NCBI GenBank assembly: GCA_964539135.1
Contig: CAZIFG010000017.1
Coordinates: 1-37,869, forward strand
From: CAZIFG01 sp964539135
GTDB lineage: Bacteria > Margulisbacteria > Marinamargulisbacteria > GCA-2716485 > CAZIFG01
Length of the DNA stretch: 37,869 nucleotides
Reading direction: 5' to 3'
Shown: in pieces, positions 7,234 to 16,499 of the stretch
Position numbering within the stretch: position 1 is the first letter of the stretch
Layout of the letters: each line of letters starts with the position of its first letter
The notes under the pieces: generated by a model
The model's database searches: none
What the model saw: the letters and a program-made list of their open reading frames with translations, nothing else
Told to the model about the DNA's origin: nothing
Position numbers and translations under genes: made by a program

Positions 7234-8658
7234 ATGAATCTATGTAAAACAAAGGAAGAAGTACTAGCACTCATTAAAAAAGAGGGGATCCGCGTTATTG
7301 ACATTCGATTTACGGATCTTTTAGGAACATGGCAACATATTTCATATCCTTCTAGCCAATTTGACTTAGAAACATTTGAAGCGGGACTCGGATTTGATGG
7401 ATCAAGTATTCGAGGATGGAAAGCCATTAATGAATCCGACATGCTCATTCGTCCCATTCCAGAAACCTGTTTTATCGATCCTTTTATGGCAGAAAAAACA
7501 TTGGTTATGAGCGCCTCTATTATTGACCCCATCACCAAACAACACTATTCCAGAGATCCCAGATACATTGCTCAAAAAGCCACAGAGTACGTCAAAGCTT
7601 CCGCCATTGGCGACACCGCCTTTATTGGTCCTGAAGCTGAGTTTTTTATTTTTGACACTATCCGATATGATCAAAATGGGCACTCTGCGTTTTATGAAAT
7701 TGATTCTAACGAAGGCGGATGGAATACAGGGTCTGATGAATATCCAAATTTAGGATACAAAATCCGAAACAAAGAAGGATATTTCCCTTGCCCGCCAACA
7801 GATCAACTTCAAGATATCCGAACAGAAATGATGCTAACAATGGAAGACCTTGGAATTGAAATGGAAGCCCAACATCATGAAGTTGCTACCGCAGGTCAGT
7901 CTGAAATTGACATGCGTTTTGACAATCTGCTTAAAATGGCCGATAAAATGATGCTTTATAAATATGTCGTCAGAAATGTAGCCTTTCAAAACGGTAAAAC
8001 GGTCACCTTTATGCCAAAACCTTTATTCGGAGACAATGGATCCGGCATGCATGTCCATCTTTCCATTTGGAAAAATGGTAAAAATCTCTTTGCTGGAGAT
8101 GGGTATGCAGGCATGTCAGAAATCGCCATGTATGCCATTGGGGGTATCTTAAAACACACAAAAGCACTCCTTGCCTTCACAAATCCAACCACAAACAGCT
8201 ACAAACGCTTGGTGCCTGGTTACGAAGCCCCTGTGAACTTAGCCTATTCCAGCAGAAACAGAAGTGCCGCGATTCGAATTCCATCGTATCATACATCAGA
8301 AAAAGCAAAACGATTTGAATTTAGATGTCCAGATCCAACAGCAAACCCTTATTTAGCCTATACCGCAATTGTCATGGCCGCCTTAGATGGCATTCAAAAT
8401 AAAATTCATCCTGGAGATCCTCTAGATAAAAACATTTATGATCTTCCGCCTGAAGAAGCTGCAAATGTAGAAACAACACCGCCTACATTAGCAGAAGCAC
8501 TTCAAGCATTGGAAGCCGATCATGAATTCCTTCTTAAGGGAGATGTATTTACACAAGATGTAATCGATGCCTGGATTGAGTACAAAATAGAAAATGAGGT
8601 TAAGCCAATGGCACTGAGACCTCATCCCTATGAATTTGCACTCTACTACAATGCATAG
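7234..8658 (+). CDS. glnA: Glutamine synthetase, type I-beta
   Basis: It makes glutamine from glutamate, ammonia and ATP as a dodecamer. The 474-residue protein has DGSSI (55-59), the metal-binding glutamates in GPEAEFF (E134, E136) and in QHHEVATAGQSEID (E216, E224), MHVH (272-275) and the NRSAAIRIP arginine block. The insert after AEFFIFD and the tyrosine at 402 in NIYDLPPEEA mark the beta subtype, which is controlled by adenylylation at this Tyr. No glnE or glnB is in the window. GGAGG precedes the ATG. It overlaps pyrE by 8 bases and leads a three-gene unit. Confidence 0.96.
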   Translation: MNLCKTKEEVLALIKKEGIRVIDIRFTDLLGTWQHISYPSSQFDLETFEAGLGFDGSSIRGWKAINESDMLIRPIPETCFIDPFMAEKTLVMSASIIDPITKQHYSRDPRYIAQKATEYVKASAIGDTAFIGPEAEFFIFDTIRYDQNGHSAFYEIDSNEGGWNTGSDEYPNLGYKIRNKEGYFPCPPTDQLQDIRTEMMLTMEDLGIEMEAQHHEVATAGQSEIDMRFDNLLKMADKMMLYKYVVRNVAFQNGKTVTFMPKPLFGDNGSGMHVHLSIWKNGKNLFAGDGYAGMSEIAMYAIGGILKHTKALLAFTNPTTNSYKRLVPGYEAPVNLAYSSRNRSAAIRIPSYHTSEKAKRFEFRCPDPTANPYLAYTAIVMAALDGIQNKIHPGDPLDKNIYDLPPEEAANVETTPPTLAEALQALEADHEFLLKGDVFTQDVIDAWIEYKIENEVKPMALRPHPYEFALYYNA

Positions 8659-9193
8659 TGACGCTCAGATAGCATCAAGTATTGCAAAAAAAATTAAAGA
8701 CATTGCCTACCTAGAAGGGGAGTTCACCACAAGGGCAGGTAAGAAAACAAATTATTATATTGATAAATATAAATTTGAAACAGATCCGGAAACATTAAAT
8801 GCTGTAACAGATGCACTGTGTGCCTTATTCCCAGCCCCTGAAACCTATGACCGTATTGCAGCCCCAGAATTAGGGGCTGTGCCTTTGGCATCCGTATTAT
8901 CCATTAAACTGAAAAAACCTTTTTTTATCGTCCGAAAAGAAAACAAAGGATATGGCACAAAAAATTTAATCGAAGGCCCCTATAAACAGGGGGAACGGAT
9001 TGTCTTAGTAGAAGATGTTCTCACAACAGCAGGCGCCGCCATTCAAGCCGGAAATGTCGTAGAATCAGAAGGCATGACAATCGTAAAGCTCATTGGCGTG
9101 ATTAACAGAGAAGAAGGCGCTGCCGAAAACATTCAAGCAAAAGGATGGTCCTGGGAAGCACTTGTCACCACCCGTGATTTAAAAGCATGTTAG
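8651..9193 (+). CDS. pyrE: Orotate phosphoribosyltransferase
   Basis: It transfers the PRPP ribose phosphate to orotate to form OMP. From the ATG at 8651 the protein has 180 residues. RKENKGYGT (95-103) is the flexible catalytic loop, and the 13-residue PRPP motif lies in IVLVEDVLTTAGAA (117-130). An in-frame ATG at 8630 would add seven residues. The later one overlaps the glnA stop (ATGCATAG), which is the usual coupled arrangement and gives the better N-terminus. It is translationally coupled to glnA upstream and to pyrF downstream (ATGTTAG overlap). Confidence 0.92.
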   Translation: MHSDAQIASSIAKKIKDIAYLEGEFTTRAGKKTNYYIDKYKFETDPETLNAVTDALCALFPAPETYDRIAAPELGAVPLASVLSIKLKKPFFIVRKENKGYGTKNLIEGPYKQGERIVLVEDVLTTAGAAIQAGNVVESEGMTIVKLIGVINREEGAAENIQAKGWSWEALVTTRDLKAC

Positions 9194-9981
9194 CGCCACA
9201 TCCCCTGTACCAAAAATGCTTAGAAGCCAGTAAAAGAGTCGGAAATTGCCTATGCATTGGCTTGGATCCCGATCTCGAAAAACTCCCTCAAAACATCGCT
9301 CAAACGCCTGAAGGGGTTTACGAGTTTCTCCTTGAAATCATTGAAGAAACACAAGAAAATTGCATCGCTTATAAACCCAATATCTCTTTTTTTGAAGGCC
9401 TCGGAATAGAAGGGCTTCGATGTCTTGAAAAACTCATGAAACGAATCCCCAAACAAAGCATCACCATTATCGATGGAAAAAGAGGGGATATTGGAAATAC
9501 CTCTAAGCAGCAAGCCAAATTTATATACGACTATTTCGGTGCAGATGCAACAACCGTGAACCCTTATATGGGGTATGACAGCATAGAGCCCTTTATAGCG
9601 TATAAAGATAAACTGAATTTTCTTTTGGCACTTACCTCTAATTCTGGCTCAAAAGATATTCAAATGGCGCCATTGGCAAACGGCAGCTATATCTATGAAC
9701 ACGTGATTCATTGTGCCAAAACCTGGAATGCGAAATACAATAACATCGGACTCGTAATAGGCGCTACTCAAAATGAAATCATCGAAAACTGCAGAAAAAA
9801 GGCAGAGAATATGCTCTTCTTAATTCCAGGTATAGGTGCTCAAGGTGGAACCTACAAAAATGCACATGCACTAGGGAAAACAAGCGAAGGTCTCAGCATT
9901 ATTAATGCTTCAAGATCTATTTTATATCCAAAACCCAATCAAACACGGCAAGAGGCCATCCAAAACCTCATCGAAAACTAA
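9187..9981 (+). CDS. pyrF: Orotidine 5'-phosphate decarboxylase, type 2
   Basis: It decarboxylates OMP to UMP. The 264-residue length and the signature DGKRGDIGNTS (96-106, with D96, K98 and D101 forming the catalytic array) identify the longer type 2 subfamily rather than the ~230-residue E. coli type. CIGLDPD at 23-29 is the first substrate aspartate. Its ATG overlaps the pyrE stop. It is the last gene of glnA-pyrE-pyrF and ends 19 bases from the convergent rpoD. No clear terminator lies between them. Confidence 0.94.
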   Translation: MLAPHPLYQKCLEASKRVGNCLCIGLDPDLEKLPQNIAQTPEGVYEFLLEIIEETQENCIAYKPNISFFEGLGIEGLRCLEKLMKRIPKQSITIIDGKRGDIGNTSKQQAKFIYDYFGADATTVNPYMGYDSIEPFIAYKDKLNFLLALTSNSGSKDIQMAPLANGSYIYEHVIHCAKTWNAKYNNIGLVIGATQNEIIENCRKKAENMLFLIPGIGAQGGTYKNAHALGKTSEGLSIINASRSILYPKPNQTRQEAIQNLIEN

Positions 9982-10000
9982 GCCACCTCTTTAGGGTAAA

Positions 10001-11044
10001 TTAAATTTGCTTTCTAAAAGCATCCAATTTAGTACGTCGGCTAGGATGACGCAATTTTCGAAGGGCTTTTTCTTCAATTTGACGAATACGCTCCCGCGTC
10101 ACATTGTATACTTTACCCACTTCTTCTAAGGTACGAGGACGACCATCATCAAATCCAAACCGAAGCTTCAAAATCATTTGCTCTCGCTCTGTTAAAATAT
10201 CCATAGAGCGAATCAATTCTTCTCTCAAAATATTACGCATCGTAATATTATCAGGCGCATCAAAGTTTTTATCTTCAATAAAATCTCCCAACTGAGAAGA
10301 ATCTTCATCCCCGATAGGCATTTCTAAAGAAAGAGGAATTTGAGAATATTTTCGAATCGCCAAAATATTTTCCAACGGAATATCCGTACGCTCAGAAACT
10401 TCTTCTTCGGTAGGTCTTCTACCCAATTCTTGCATCAACAAACGAGATACTTTTTTAACTTTATAAATAGTCTCCACCATATGGACAGGCACTCGAATGG
10501 TTCGAGATTGATCCGCAATCGCACGGGTAATCCCTTGTTTAATCCACCATGTGGCGTAAGTTGAAAACTTAAAGCCTTTTGTATAATCAAATTTTTCAGC
10601 CGCACGGATAAGCCCCGTATTGCCTTCTTGAATTAAATCCAAAAATAAAAGCCCTTGCCCTGTATATTTTTTAGCAATAGACACAACCAAACGCAAATTG
10701 GCATTAATCAATTTTTGTTTGGCATCATTGTCACCTTCAACAACCCGCTTCGCAAGATCCACTTCCTCATCAGGCGTTAAAAGATCAATAGTACCAATCT
10801 CTCGAAGATACATTTTAACAGAATCATCTAAATCTAAAGAACGCTCCACTTCTTCTTCAACACGTAAAAGTTTCGCATCATCAGCCGGTTTCGAGGCAAC
10901 AAGATCCGCATCTTCTTCATCTAAGACCGATTCAATTTCATCTAAAATTTCCTCAGGGGTTTCACAGATAGATAAAATATCCTCAGGGGACAAATATCCC
11001 TGTCCTTCTGTCATACTTTTTAACTGACTCATTTTATCTTCCAC
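10001..11044 (-). CDS. rpoD: RNA polymerase primary sigma factor (RpoD-like)
   Basis: A sigma-70 factor directing promoter recognition. The 347 residues carry region 1.2 (about 72-105, DSVKMYLREIG), region 2 (107-180, with NLRLVVSIAKKY, the DLIQEGNTGLIRA core-binding helix and the -10-melting FSTYATWWIKQ), region 3 (about 186-240) and region 4.2 (TLEEVGKVYNVTRERIRQIE, 305-324). The first ~70 residues are acidic and replace a full region 1.1, with no long non-conserved insert, so it resembles the shorter primary sigmas. The start is GTG, 6 bases after AGGAG; the ATG four codons later would be badly spaced. The near-consensus promoters in this window fit such a sigma. Confidence 0.95.
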   Translation of the reverse strand: MEDKMSQLKSMTEGQGYLSPEDILSICETPEEILDEIESVLDEEDADLVASKPADDAKLLRVEEEVERSLDLDDSVKMYLREIGTIDLLTPDEEVDLAKRVVEGDNDAKQKLINANLRLVVSIAKKYTGQGLLFLDLIQEGNTGLIRAAEKFDYTKGFKFSTYATWWIKQGITRAIADQSRTIRVPVHMVETIYKVKKVSRLLMQELGRRPTEEEVSERTDIPLENILAIRKYSQIPLSLEMPIGDEDSSQLGDFIEDKNFDAPDNITMRNILREELIRSMDILTEREQMILKLRFGFDDGRPRTLEEVGKVYNVTRERIRQIEEKALRKLRHPSRRTKLDAFRKQI

Positions 11045-11142
11045 GACGGACTCCTGATTTCATCACAATTTTATATCAGCCTTAAAATAGTTTATACCAT
11101 CATTGTAGCACAGTACTATACTTGTTTTTGTCGGCAAATATG

Positions 11143-11170
11143 CGAATATATTGCATCGAATATATTCGAT
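11143..11170. promoter_or_regulatory. Palindrome and direct repeat between menE and rpoD
   Basis: The 10-mer CGAATATATT occurs twice (11143-11152 and 11157-11166). The second lies inside a perfect 16-bp palindrome ATCGAATATATTCGAT (11155-11170), just after the menE stop and upstream of rpoD. A dimeric regulator site acting on rpoD is plausible, but there is no U-run for a terminator and no known operator match. Confidence 0.3.
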
Positions 11171-11175
11171 ATAAA

Positions 11176-12507
11176 TTAAAAAGTCTGTTTATTATGATAG
11201 TTCTGAAGCGCCACATACGAAATTTTACCTGAATCAGAAATAAAATGATCAGGAAGATTTAAAATAAAAAATGGAACTTTAAAATATAACAAACGAGATT
11301 TAATGTATTCTAATAAATTGACAAGGTCATTGTCAAGGGAAGAAACATACAAAACAGGTCTAAATCCAAACGTATCATCCAGATGTTTAACAACACAAGC
11401 ACGACTCACACGGCCACTTTCAAGAGCAATTTGCTCAATTTCTTCGGGATATAGGGTTTCACCCCCCGATATAAATTGTCGATCATGACGACCTAAAACA
11501 GAATACACTGAATCCAATTTAGAAATAATATCTCCCGTATCAAAAAAATCATTTTCGTCATACAAACAGGTCATACAGCCATCGTCCCAATACCCCAAAA
11601 ACAAACTCTTTCCCTTAACCAAACAGGTCTGGGTTTCACTGATTTGAACCTGAAGGTGGGGGAGGACCTGACCATTCGTCATAATTTGAGACGCCGCTTC
11701 TGAACACCCATACGTTTCAAAACAAGAAACTCCCAAAGCAGTCGCTTGAGATAAGAGCTCCTGAGGGACAGGCCCACCCCCTACTAAAATAAATCGTAAC
11801 GAGAGCGGCATCCCCAACTTTAAATCCAAAAATCGTTTCAATTGAAGGGTCACCATAGAAACATGAGTCACTTCAAACTGAACCATATCCCTATACAAAG
11901 CCGCAATTTGAGACTGAGAGGACATCACAAGTGCCGCAGACGCCTGCAAAACACGAAAAAAAATCGAAAGCCCACTCACATGATGGAGAGGCAAGGACAA
12001 AAGCCACCTATCGTTAGAGCCAAAAGGAATCTGAGACAAAGAACCTACTGCACTTTCAAAATGATGCCCTAAGGCATGAGCCACCCATTTTGGTCTCCCC
12101 GAAGAGCCCGAGGTCTGAATAAAAGTAGCCAATTGATCCGAAGAAAGTAATGGCGAGGGCAAGTTATTGGAAGGTAAAACAAAAGGAAGATCTGTAAAAA
12201 CATGGGCAGGTTGCAAAGAATTTATAGCCCAATCCAAAGCAGAAGCGGGCGATTTAGGATTAATCAATCCCACACTTGCCTTCATCCAAAACAAAGCCCA
12301 AATCATCGATAAGGTCTGTAAAGACGTAGGAAGTGAAAGTAAAATCCGATCTCCCGCACAAATACCACGTGCTTGAAAATAAGTATAGTATCCAGCACAA
12401 AGTGAGGCAAACTCTAAAGCGGTTACAGCCCCAGACGGGGAATCTTGCGAAAAACAAAATAGAGACTGTGGCGCCTCTAAAGCTCGCCGCAAAACAGGAC
12501 AAATCAT
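11176..12507 (-). CDS. menE: o-Succinylbenzoate-CoA ligase
   Basis: It activates o-succinylbenzoate to its CoA thioester for menaquinone synthesis. This is an ANL-superfamily adenylate-forming enzyme of 443 residues, typical of MenE and shorter than fatty acyl-CoA ligases. It has the P-loop QTSGSSGRPK (131-140), the FETYGCSEAASQ block, DTGD, and the hinge GRHDRQFISGGETLYPEEIE with the catalytic lysine region near the C-terminus (SGKISY). The ATG is 9 bases after the menC stop. It is the last gene of menH-M29-menB-menC-menE. The men context supports the substrate call. Confidence 0.9.
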   Translation of the reverse strand: MICPVLRRALEAPQSLFCFSQDSPSGAVTALEFASLCAGYYTYFQARGICAGDRILLSLPTSLQTLSMIWALFWMKASVGLINPKSPASALDWAINSLQPAHVFTDLPFVLPSNNLPSPLLSSDQLATFIQTSGSSGRPKWVAHALGHHFESAVGSLSQIPFGSNDRWLLSLPLHHVSGLSIFFRVLQASAALVMSSQSQIAALYRDMVQFEVTHVSMVTLQLKRFLDLKLGMPLSLRFILVGGGPVPQELLSQATALGVSCFETYGCSEAASQIMTNGQVLPHLQVQISETQTCLVKGKSLFLGYWDDGCMTCLYDENDFFDTGDIISKLDSVYSVLGRHDRQFISGGETLYPEEIEQIALESGRVSRACVVKHLDDTFGFRPVLYVSSLDNDLVNLLEYIKSRLLYFKVPFFILNLPDHFISDSGKISYVALQNYHNKQTF

Positions 12508-12516
12508 CCCAAAATC

Positions 12517-13527
12517 CTATTCAAGATCCACTTTTTCCAAATGATCATAATTTAAAACCAGGGGCGCTGTTTCCAAGTGTAAAGTCCCAGATACCAAAGC
12601 CAAATCCTGTTGAAGGGTATTACCCACTAAAACCGACCGCATATCCAGACCATGGGCGACTCCAGGGCAAATCACAGAAGCCAAATGAGAAATCACATTA
12701 ACACCAACAGGACTTTCAAAAGAAGCCGACATTACAACCAATTTTTGATTCAATTGTGCCTGTTCTGCAAGATCTAAACAACGTTGAATTCCGCCTATAA
12801 GGGTGGGTTTCAAAATAACTGCTTTGACTTCAGGCAGGGTTTGAAAATTAAAATTGGGGTTTTTCCAAACCGTCTCATCAATTCCGATATAAAAACCTGT
12901 CTCATAAAAAAAAGACTGCCACTGGGAGGCGTCTTGAAGTGGTTCTTCTACATAATCAATAGGACAATCGGATACCGATTTAGAAATCTCAATCGCATCA
13001 GACAAAGACCAGTGTTGATTGGCATCTAAACGTAAAAAACCCGCTCCAATTTCAGCCGAAACAGCACGAATAAGTTCAATATCGTGAGCAGGAGGTTGAT
13101 GGCCTACCTTTAATTTAAACGTCGTAAATCCCTCTGAAAAAGCCGATTTAGCTTGAGAAACACAGTCTTTTAAAGATCCCGATAAAAAAGCATTCACACG
13201 AATATGGGAAGGCGCCCCAGAAAACAAGACATGATTCATACTGCATTTTTTGTGTTTCGCCAAAATATCCATATACGCAGATTCAAATCCAAATGCCACA
13301 GAAGGATATAGAGACACTGTATTCGGATCTGAATTTAAAAGCCGCTTAATTTGCTGCAACGTATCTGCTAAATTTTCCTGACTAAATCCAGGAAGGGGCG
13401 CAATTTCACCCAGTCCTTCAAATCCATGCTCATCCACAAGGCGTAAAATATACCCCTGACGATAAGGCTGTTTTTTAGTAGATCTCAAAAACGGAAACTG
13501 ATATCGATAAAGGGTAACTTGAAACAT
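12517..13527 (-). CDS. menC: o-Succinylbenzoate synthase
   Basis: An enolase-superfamily dehydratase that makes o-succinylbenzoate from SHCHC. The 336 residues have the catalytic KxK pair (K138, K140 in TFKLKVG), metal ligands D168 in LDANQ, E194/E195 in VEEP and D217 in IDE, and the opposing lysine K240 in LKPTLIGG. GLGEIAPLPGFS (38-49) is the capping-domain loop typical of MenC. It lies 5 bases after menB and 9 before menE, within one transcription unit. Confidence 0.92.
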   Translation of the reverse strand: MFQVTLYRYQFPFLRSTKKQPYRQGYILRLVDEHGFEGLGEIAPLPGFSQENLADTLQQIKRLLNSDPNTVSLYPSVAFGFESAYMDILAKHKKCSMNHVLFSGAPSHIRVNAFLSGSLKDCVSQAKSAFSEGFTTFKLKVGHQPPAHDIELIRAVSAEIGAGFLRLDANQHWSLSDAIEISKSVSDCPIDYVEEPLQDASQWQSFFYETGFYIGIDETVWKNPNFNFQTLPEVKAVILKPTLIGGIQRCLDLAEQAQLNQKLVVMSASFESPVGVNVISHLASVICPGVAHGLDMRSVLVGNTLQQDLALVSGTLHLETAPLVLNYDHLEKVDLE

Positions 13528-13532
13528 ACAGA

Positions 13533-14375
13533 CTAGGGCTGCCTTTTAAATTGACTGAAATTAGGCGCTCGTTTTTCGACAAACGCATTACGACCTTCTT
13601 GCCCCTCTTCAGACATGTAATACAACATGGTCGCATTACCTGCTAATTCTTGAAGCCCTGTTTGACCATCGCAATCTGCGTTCAAAGCCGCCTTTAAACA
13701 GCGAATGGCAATGGGGGACTTCTCTAAAATTTCACGACACCATTTTACCGTTTCGAATTCCAATTCCGAGTAGGGAACAACCGCGTTAACAAGCCCCATT
13801 TCAAGAGCCTCCAAGGCAGTGTATTGGCGACATAAAAACCAAATTTCTCTTGCTTTCTTTTGCCCCACAATCCTTGCCATATAGCTCGCGCCAAAGCCCC
13901 CGTCAAAAGACCCAACTTTAGGCCCTGTTTGTCCAAAAATGGCATTATCCGCAGCAAGGGTTAAATCGCACATCATATGAAGCACATGGCCTCCACCAAC
14001 AGCATACCCCGCAACCATAGCAATAACAGGCTTAGGACAGGTGCGAATTTGACGTTGAAACTCCAAAACATTCAAGTGCATCACACCATCTTGATCTTTA
14101 TAGCCTGCATCTCCACGAATTTTTTGATCGCCACCAGAACAAAATGCAAGTTCACCCTGACCGGTTAAAATAATAACCCCAATAGAGGCATCCATTTTGG
14201 CATCCGTAAGCGCCATCATCATTTCCTGAACCGTAAGAGGTCGAAACGCATTTCGAACCTCAGGCCTATTAATCACAATTTTAGCAATACCCTCTGCCTT
14301 AAGATAAAGAATATCGGTATAGACCGTATCTGAAACCCAATTTAACACCGAGCGATCCACTGATATTTCCGTCAC
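13533..14375 (-). CDS. menB: 1,4-Dihydroxy-2-naphthoyl-CoA synthase
   Basis: A crotonase-family enzyme that closes the naphthoquinone ring from o-succinylbenzoyl-CoA. The 280 residues contain the oxyanion-hole segments CSGGDQK (79-85) and GYAVGGGH (123-130), and the highly conserved GQTGPKVGSFDGG block (148-160) followed by RIVGQKKAREIWFLCRQY, which is nearly diagnostic for MenB over other crotonases. The start is GTG with AGGAG six bases upstream. It lies between the M29 aminopeptidase gene and menC. Confidence 0.95.
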   Translation of the reverse strand: MTEISVDRSVLNWVSDTVYTDILYLKAEGIAKIVINRPEVRNAFRPLTVQEMMMALTDAKMDASIGVIILTGQGELAFCSGGDQKIRGDAGYKDQDGVMHLNVLEFQRQIRTCPKPVIAMVAGYAVGGGHVLHMMCDLTLAADNAIFGQTGPKVGSFDGGFGASYMARIVGQKKAREIWFLCRQYTALEALEMGLVNAVVPYSELEFETVKWCREILEKSPIAIRCLKAALNADCDGQTGLQELAGNATMLYYMSEEGQEGRNAFVEKRAPNFSQFKRQP

Positions 14376-14408
14376 AAAAGACTCCTATATATCCTTAATT
14401 TTAAGGGA

Positions 14409-15509
14409 TCATTGTACCACAAAAGGCAAAAAGCTGCCATCCTTATAAAAGCACTCCCCATCGGCAAAACACTGGCCACCATGGGTCATATCAGTGATCA
14501 AATCCCAATGCACCACCGATTGATTTTTCCCACCTGTTTCAGGGTAAGAATTACCCACGGCCATATGAATCGTACCTGCAATTTTTTCATCAAATAAAAT
14601 ATTTTTGGTAATCTGTTGAATAGACGCATTGGTTCCAATCGCAATTTCACCAAAGCGACGCGCGCCCTCAATCTGAAACACACGATCCAAAACAGCCTGG
14701 CCTGTTTCAGCCGTCCAAGCGGTAATATACCCATCTTGAACCTCCAATCTAACCCCATGAACATCCTGATGATCATAAATCGTTGGACAAGAAAAATAAA
14801 CATATCCGGACGCACTGTCTTCTACAGGAGACGTAAACACTTCTCCAGATGGCATATTGCGCTTACCATCTGAATTGATCCATGTACGATCTAAAGTTGA
14901 AAATGTAATATCCATACGATCATTTAAAAATCGTATGGTTTGTTTAGCGTTTAAATAAGACACAATCTGAGATTGAAAGCCCCCCAATGCCTGCCACGCT
15001 GCCGCAGGATCGGCAACCGTCAATTTACACGCTTCATAAACAAACGTCGTATAATCAGAAAGTGTCATCCCACAAGCAGTGGCCGCAGCTTCTGTAGGAT
15101 AAACACAAAGCGACCAACGCAAATCCCCACGAGCTGCCCGTTGAGAAAACAACTGACGAACACCCGACAATCCCAATTGATGCTGTTTTTTCCTATCAGC
15201 ATCCATCCCCGCTGTTTCATACATATCATAAGGCGCCATAATGGTTAAAACACACTGAAACGAGGAAACGGCCTGTTCATAAAAAGCAGACGTTTGGCCC
15301 AAAACAGAGGGAGAGGCATGTTCCAAAAACAAAGCCTCTTGACCTTTAAAGGCAAATTGAACCTCACAAATTCCCCCAGCAGACAAAATATCCGCGTATA
15401 AAAGTCGAACCAAAGGTTCCGCTAAAAGCGTCGTGCGAATCAACACCTTGTCCCCAGGACTCACCCTCAAACAATAAGACACCAATAACTCCGAATATTT
15501 GTTTAGCAT
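14409..15509 (-). CDS. M29-family aminopeptidase
   Basis: A metallo-aminopeptidase of the AmpS/aminopeptidase T family, which removes N-terminal residues from peptides in the cytoplasm. The 366 residues match the family in order: LLVSYCLRVSPGDKVLIR at the start, NMPSGEVFTSPVEDSASG with a metal-binding Glu, FGEIAIGTN, FDEKIAGTIHMAVGNSYP with the metal-binding His, and the C-terminal VHWDLI with His and Asp ligands. The start overlaps the menH stop, so it is translationally coupled inside the men operon. It has no known role in menaquinone synthesis; it may simply be a passenger. Confidence 0.88.
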   Translation of the reverse strand: MLNKYSELLVSYCLRVSPGDKVLIRTTLLAEPLVRLLYADILSAGGICEVQFAFKGQEALFLEHASPSVLGQTSAFYEQAVSSFQCVLTIMAPYDMYETAGMDADRKKQHQLGLSGVRQLFSQRAARGDLRWSLCVYPTEAAATACGMTLSDYTTFVYEACKLTVADPAAAWQALGGFQSQIVSYLNAKQTIRFLNDRMDITFSTLDRTWINSDGKRNMPSGEVFTSPVEDSASGYVYFSCPTIYDHQDVHGVRLEVQDGYITAWTAETGQAVLDRVFQIEGARRFGEIAIGTNASIQQITKNILFDEKIAGTIHMAVGNSYPETGGKNQSVVHWDLITDMTHGGQCFADGECFYKDGSFLPFVVQ

Positions 15510-16270
15510 TGCTTCATCTCTCCCTTCAAAATTGATAAAACCAGTGTCGCAAAACGCGCTGGGAACATAAAATGGGTATTATGCCCCGCCCCCTCTATAC
15601 CATAAGCACGGGGAAATAAAGGTGCCAGCAACTTATACTTCTGATCATAAGCCCCATAAATAAAAAGGGTAAAGGGGTGAAACACCCGAATAGGCGATTG
15701 TTTACCCAAGCTGAAACAAGAAAGGGCCGTCGCCACTGCATGTAAATCCAAAGCCTGCCGGTGTGGAAGAAGAGTGGAAACATCTAAAGGATAAAAAAGC
15801 GCTTGAGCATACCACTCTCTTAAAAAAGAATCACGTGTTGAAGATCGAATATGAGCGGCAAGCACCAAATCCGCTTGCAATCGAGTCTCACGATCTTCAA
15901 GAGAGATCATCCCAGGGTGCGCAGATTCTAATATCAAGCCCTGCACATACTCTGGATAAAGTGAATTAAAAACAAGGGCAACACGTCCACCCATAGAATA
16001 TCCCAGAATATAAACCGAGGATACAGACAAAGCATCTAACATCGTCTTAAGTGCCAAACATAAAGAGTCCAAACTCATCATTTCAGAAATATCCGACTGC
16101 CCGTGACCTGGCAAATCTACCCTTAAAATAGAAAAATAGGGCTCGAGAAAAGGCAAAATAAGATTCCAATCCTCTAGAGATCCCAAAAATCCATGCAAAC
16201 ACAGTAAAACAGGTTTAGAACTGTCTTTAGAAACACAATAATGAAGTGTCATAGAAAAAAAATAGCACAT
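15503..16270 (-). CDS. menH: Alpha/beta hydrolase, probable SHCHC synthase (MenH)
   Basis: It probably eliminates pyruvate from SEPHCHC to give SHCHC, the substrate of MenC. The 255-residue alpha/beta hydrolase has HGFLGS (26-31), DLPGHGQSD (52-60), the nucleophile elbow GYSMGGR (S92), an acid in IYGAYDQ and the catalytic His in GAGHNTHF. These match MenH, but the fold is shared with many esterases, so the operon context (menB, menC, menE downstream) decides the call. Two starts are possible (16270 and an ATG six codons later); neither has a clear Shine-Dalgarno sequence. menF, menD, menA and menG are not in the window. Confidence 0.82.
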   Translation of the reverse strand: MCYFFSMTLHYCVSKDSSKPVLLCLHGFLGSLEDWNLILPFLEPYFSILRVDLPGHGQSDISEMMSLDSLCLALKTMLDALSVSSVYILGYSMGGRVALVFNSLYPEYVQGLILESAHPGMISLEDRETRLQADLVLAAHIRSSTRDSFLREWYAQALFYPLDVSTLLPHRQALDLHAVATALSCFSLGKQSPIRVFHPFTLFIYGAYDQKYKLLAPLFPRAYGIEGAGHNTHFMFPARFATLVLSILKGEMKQC

Positions 16271-16280
16271 GAAAAAGTAT

Positions 16281-16309
16281 TTGAAAAAGAAAAAAGTTCA
16301 TGGTATAAA
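16281..16309 (+). promoter_or_regulatory. Promoter of tRNA-Glu
   Basis: TTGAAA and TATAAA are separated by 17 bases, ending 20 bases before the mature tRNA. It is strong and well placed, as expected for a stable RNA gene. Confidence 0.75.
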
Positions 16310-16329
16310 ATACGAACCAACGCATAAGT

Positions 16330-16404
16330 GGCCTTATCGTCTAGGGGTCAGGACGCCAGATTTTCATTCTGGAAACCCGGGTTCGATTCCCGGTAGGGCT
16401 ACCA
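16330..16404 (+). tRNA. tRNA-Glu (anticodon TTC)
   Basis: A complete cloverleaf of 75 bases. The acceptor GGCCTTA pairs with TAGGGCT (two G-U pairs). The anticodon stem is CCAGA/TCTGG with loop TTTTCAT giving anticodon TTC, and the T arm is CCGGG-TTCGATT-CCCGG. The 3' CCA is encoded in the DNA. It lies divergently between menH and metE. Confidence 0.95.
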
Positions 16405-16440
16405 CTTTAACACAAAACTATACAATCACAACTTCCTGAC

Positions 16441-16469
16441 TAGAAAAAAATAAAATAAACCGATATAAT
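16441..16469 (+). promoter_or_regulatory. Promoter of metE
   Basis: A perfect TATAAT lies at 16464-16469 with a weak -35 (TAGAAA) 17 bases upstream, 31 bases before the metE ATG. The leader is too short for a SAM or cobalamin riboswitch. Confidence 0.5.
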
Positions 16470-16499
16470 GCCCGTCTAATTTGATCGAGGTGTAATATT

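Noticed and set aside
16405..16499. Possible riboswitch before metE
   Set aside because: The promoter lies 31 bases before the start, leaving no room for an S-box or cobalamin fold, and none of their conserved elements are seen.
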